This document shows positions 5,465 through 5,538 of a DNA stretch of 5,538 nucleotides, one piece after another. Origin of the DNA: an uncultured Flavobacteriales bacterium (GTDB lineage: Bacteria > Bacteroidota > Bacteroidia > Flavobacteriales_D > Sanyastnellaceae); contig CALACF010000119.1 in NCBI GenBank assembly GCA_937890245.1, forward strand, positions 1 to 5,538, in the 5' to 3' direction. Numbering within the stretch: the first letter of the stretch is position 1; each line of letters starts with the position of its first letter. Position numbers and translations under genes: made by a program. The notes under the pieces are model-generated. The model was not told where the DNA came from. It was given only the letters and a program-made list of their open reading frames with translations, and made no database searches.

Positions 5465-5538
5465 TTAATCCCTGGCGCAACGAATAGCAAAGCCGTTTCG
5501 TTGATTGTTGTTGTTGCGGTTGACGCCGGCGTTGTTGT
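5465..5538 (-). repeat. Probable DGR template repeat (TR), truncated at window edge
   Basis: In the minus-strand frame ending at TAA 5465-5467, the first 44 bases (5495-5538) hold 20 adenines, and 8 of the 14 complete codons are AAC/AAT. The remaining bases (5468-5494) are less A-rich and encode GFAIRCARD, resembling the C-terminus of FGE-sulfatase/C-type-lectin-fold DGR targets. An A-dense core of AAY codons followed by an unbiased end is the template/variable repeat pattern, the unbiased part corresponding to the initiation-of-mutagenic-homing region. The unbroken Asn codons and the position just upstream of the RT favour template over variable repeat. The second copy is not in the window, so the repeat relationship itself is not shown. 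Confidence 0.65.
5465..5538 (-). CDS. Alternative reading: C-terminus of a DGR target protein (FGE/C-type-lectin fold)
   Basis: The same bases as the repeat are open in one frame from the window edge to TAA, giving 23 complete residues that end in NGFAIRCARD. DGR target proteins of the formylglycine-generating-enzyme/C-type-lectin fold end with such a GF-x-x-R-x-A-R strand, and their diversified residues sit just before it. If this is the variable repeat of a real gene, its body lies beyond 5538 and the hairpin at 5424-5456 may be its terminator. If it is the template, it is probably not translated. The window cannot decide; I prefer the template. Confidence 0.35.
   Translation of the reverse strand, partial: NNAGVNRNNNNQRNGFAIRCARD

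Larger units (their letters stand above)
4166..5538 (-). mobile_element. Diversity-generating retroelement (DGR), partial
   Basis: Read on the minus strand, the segment contains in order an adenine-rich Asn-codon stretch ending in a stop codon, a strong RNA hairpin, and a DGR-type reverse transcriptase. This is the usual template-repeat-then-RT order. DGRs copy a template RNA into cDNA with errors at adenines and write it into a variable repeat at the 3' end of a target gene, diversifying a binding protein. The target gene, an avd accessory gene and the second repeat copy are not in the window and would lie beyond 5538. Four hand-counted lines inside the RT average about 47% GC against about 60% in four lines of the host genes, consistent with import. 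The 3' border is taken as the RT stop; no terminal repeat was seen there. Confidence 0.7.

Noticed and set aside
5496..5538. GTTGTTGTT trinucleotide run as a simple microsatellite
   Set aside because: The run is interrupted by non-repeat codons, stays in one frame to a stop, ends in a GF-x-x-R-x-A-R tail, and sits next to a DGR-type RT, which fits a template repeat better than slippage.

Overview
The window is a bacterial chromosomal segment: dense, short intergenic gaps, no introns, and ATGA start/stop coupling. Four 60-base lines counted by hand from positions 1-4146 give about 60% GC. No RNA gene or rRNA fixes the taxonomy. The gene content suits a Gram-negative bacterium, perhaps a proteobacterium or myxococcote, but this is a weak inference.

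Left part (1-1412): the C-terminal 148 residues of a FemAB/GNAT-fold acyltransferase on the + strand converge with an adenosine-deaminase-family gene on the - strand. Their 3' ends overlap by 47 bp.

Centre (1413-4146): a 51-bp divergent spacer carries a plausible sigma70-type promoter. It leads into a + strand run of four genes: an unrecognised protein with an SH3/Tudor-like N-terminus, an SSAT-like GNAT acetyltransferase, a sulfotransferase-like P-loop protein whose start overlaps the GNAT stop, and a class IV (branched-chain/D-amino-acid type) PLP aminotransferase. The last two correspond, in the same order, to the two halves of the plant 'branched-chain-amino-acid aminotransferase-like' (BCAL) fusion proteins. 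This suggests that the separate bacterial enzymes work together, but on an unknown substrate.

Right part (4166-5538): on the - strand, and lower in GC (about 47% in four sampled lines), lies a reverse transcriptase with the hallmarks of diversity-generating retroelements (DGRs): an IGNLTSQ motif and a YVDD active site. Upstream of it in its own direction are a 15-bp RNA hairpin and then, running off the window edge, an adenine-rich stretch of Asn codons that ends in a GFAIRCARD tail and a TAA. That is how a DGR template repeat, or the variable repeat of an FGE/C-type-lectin-fold target gene, looks. The window therefore holds one end of a DGR cassette. The target gene and any avd accessory gene would lie beyond 5538. 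The DGR is the main find. The rest is an ordinary metabolic neighbourhood with one notable gene pair.
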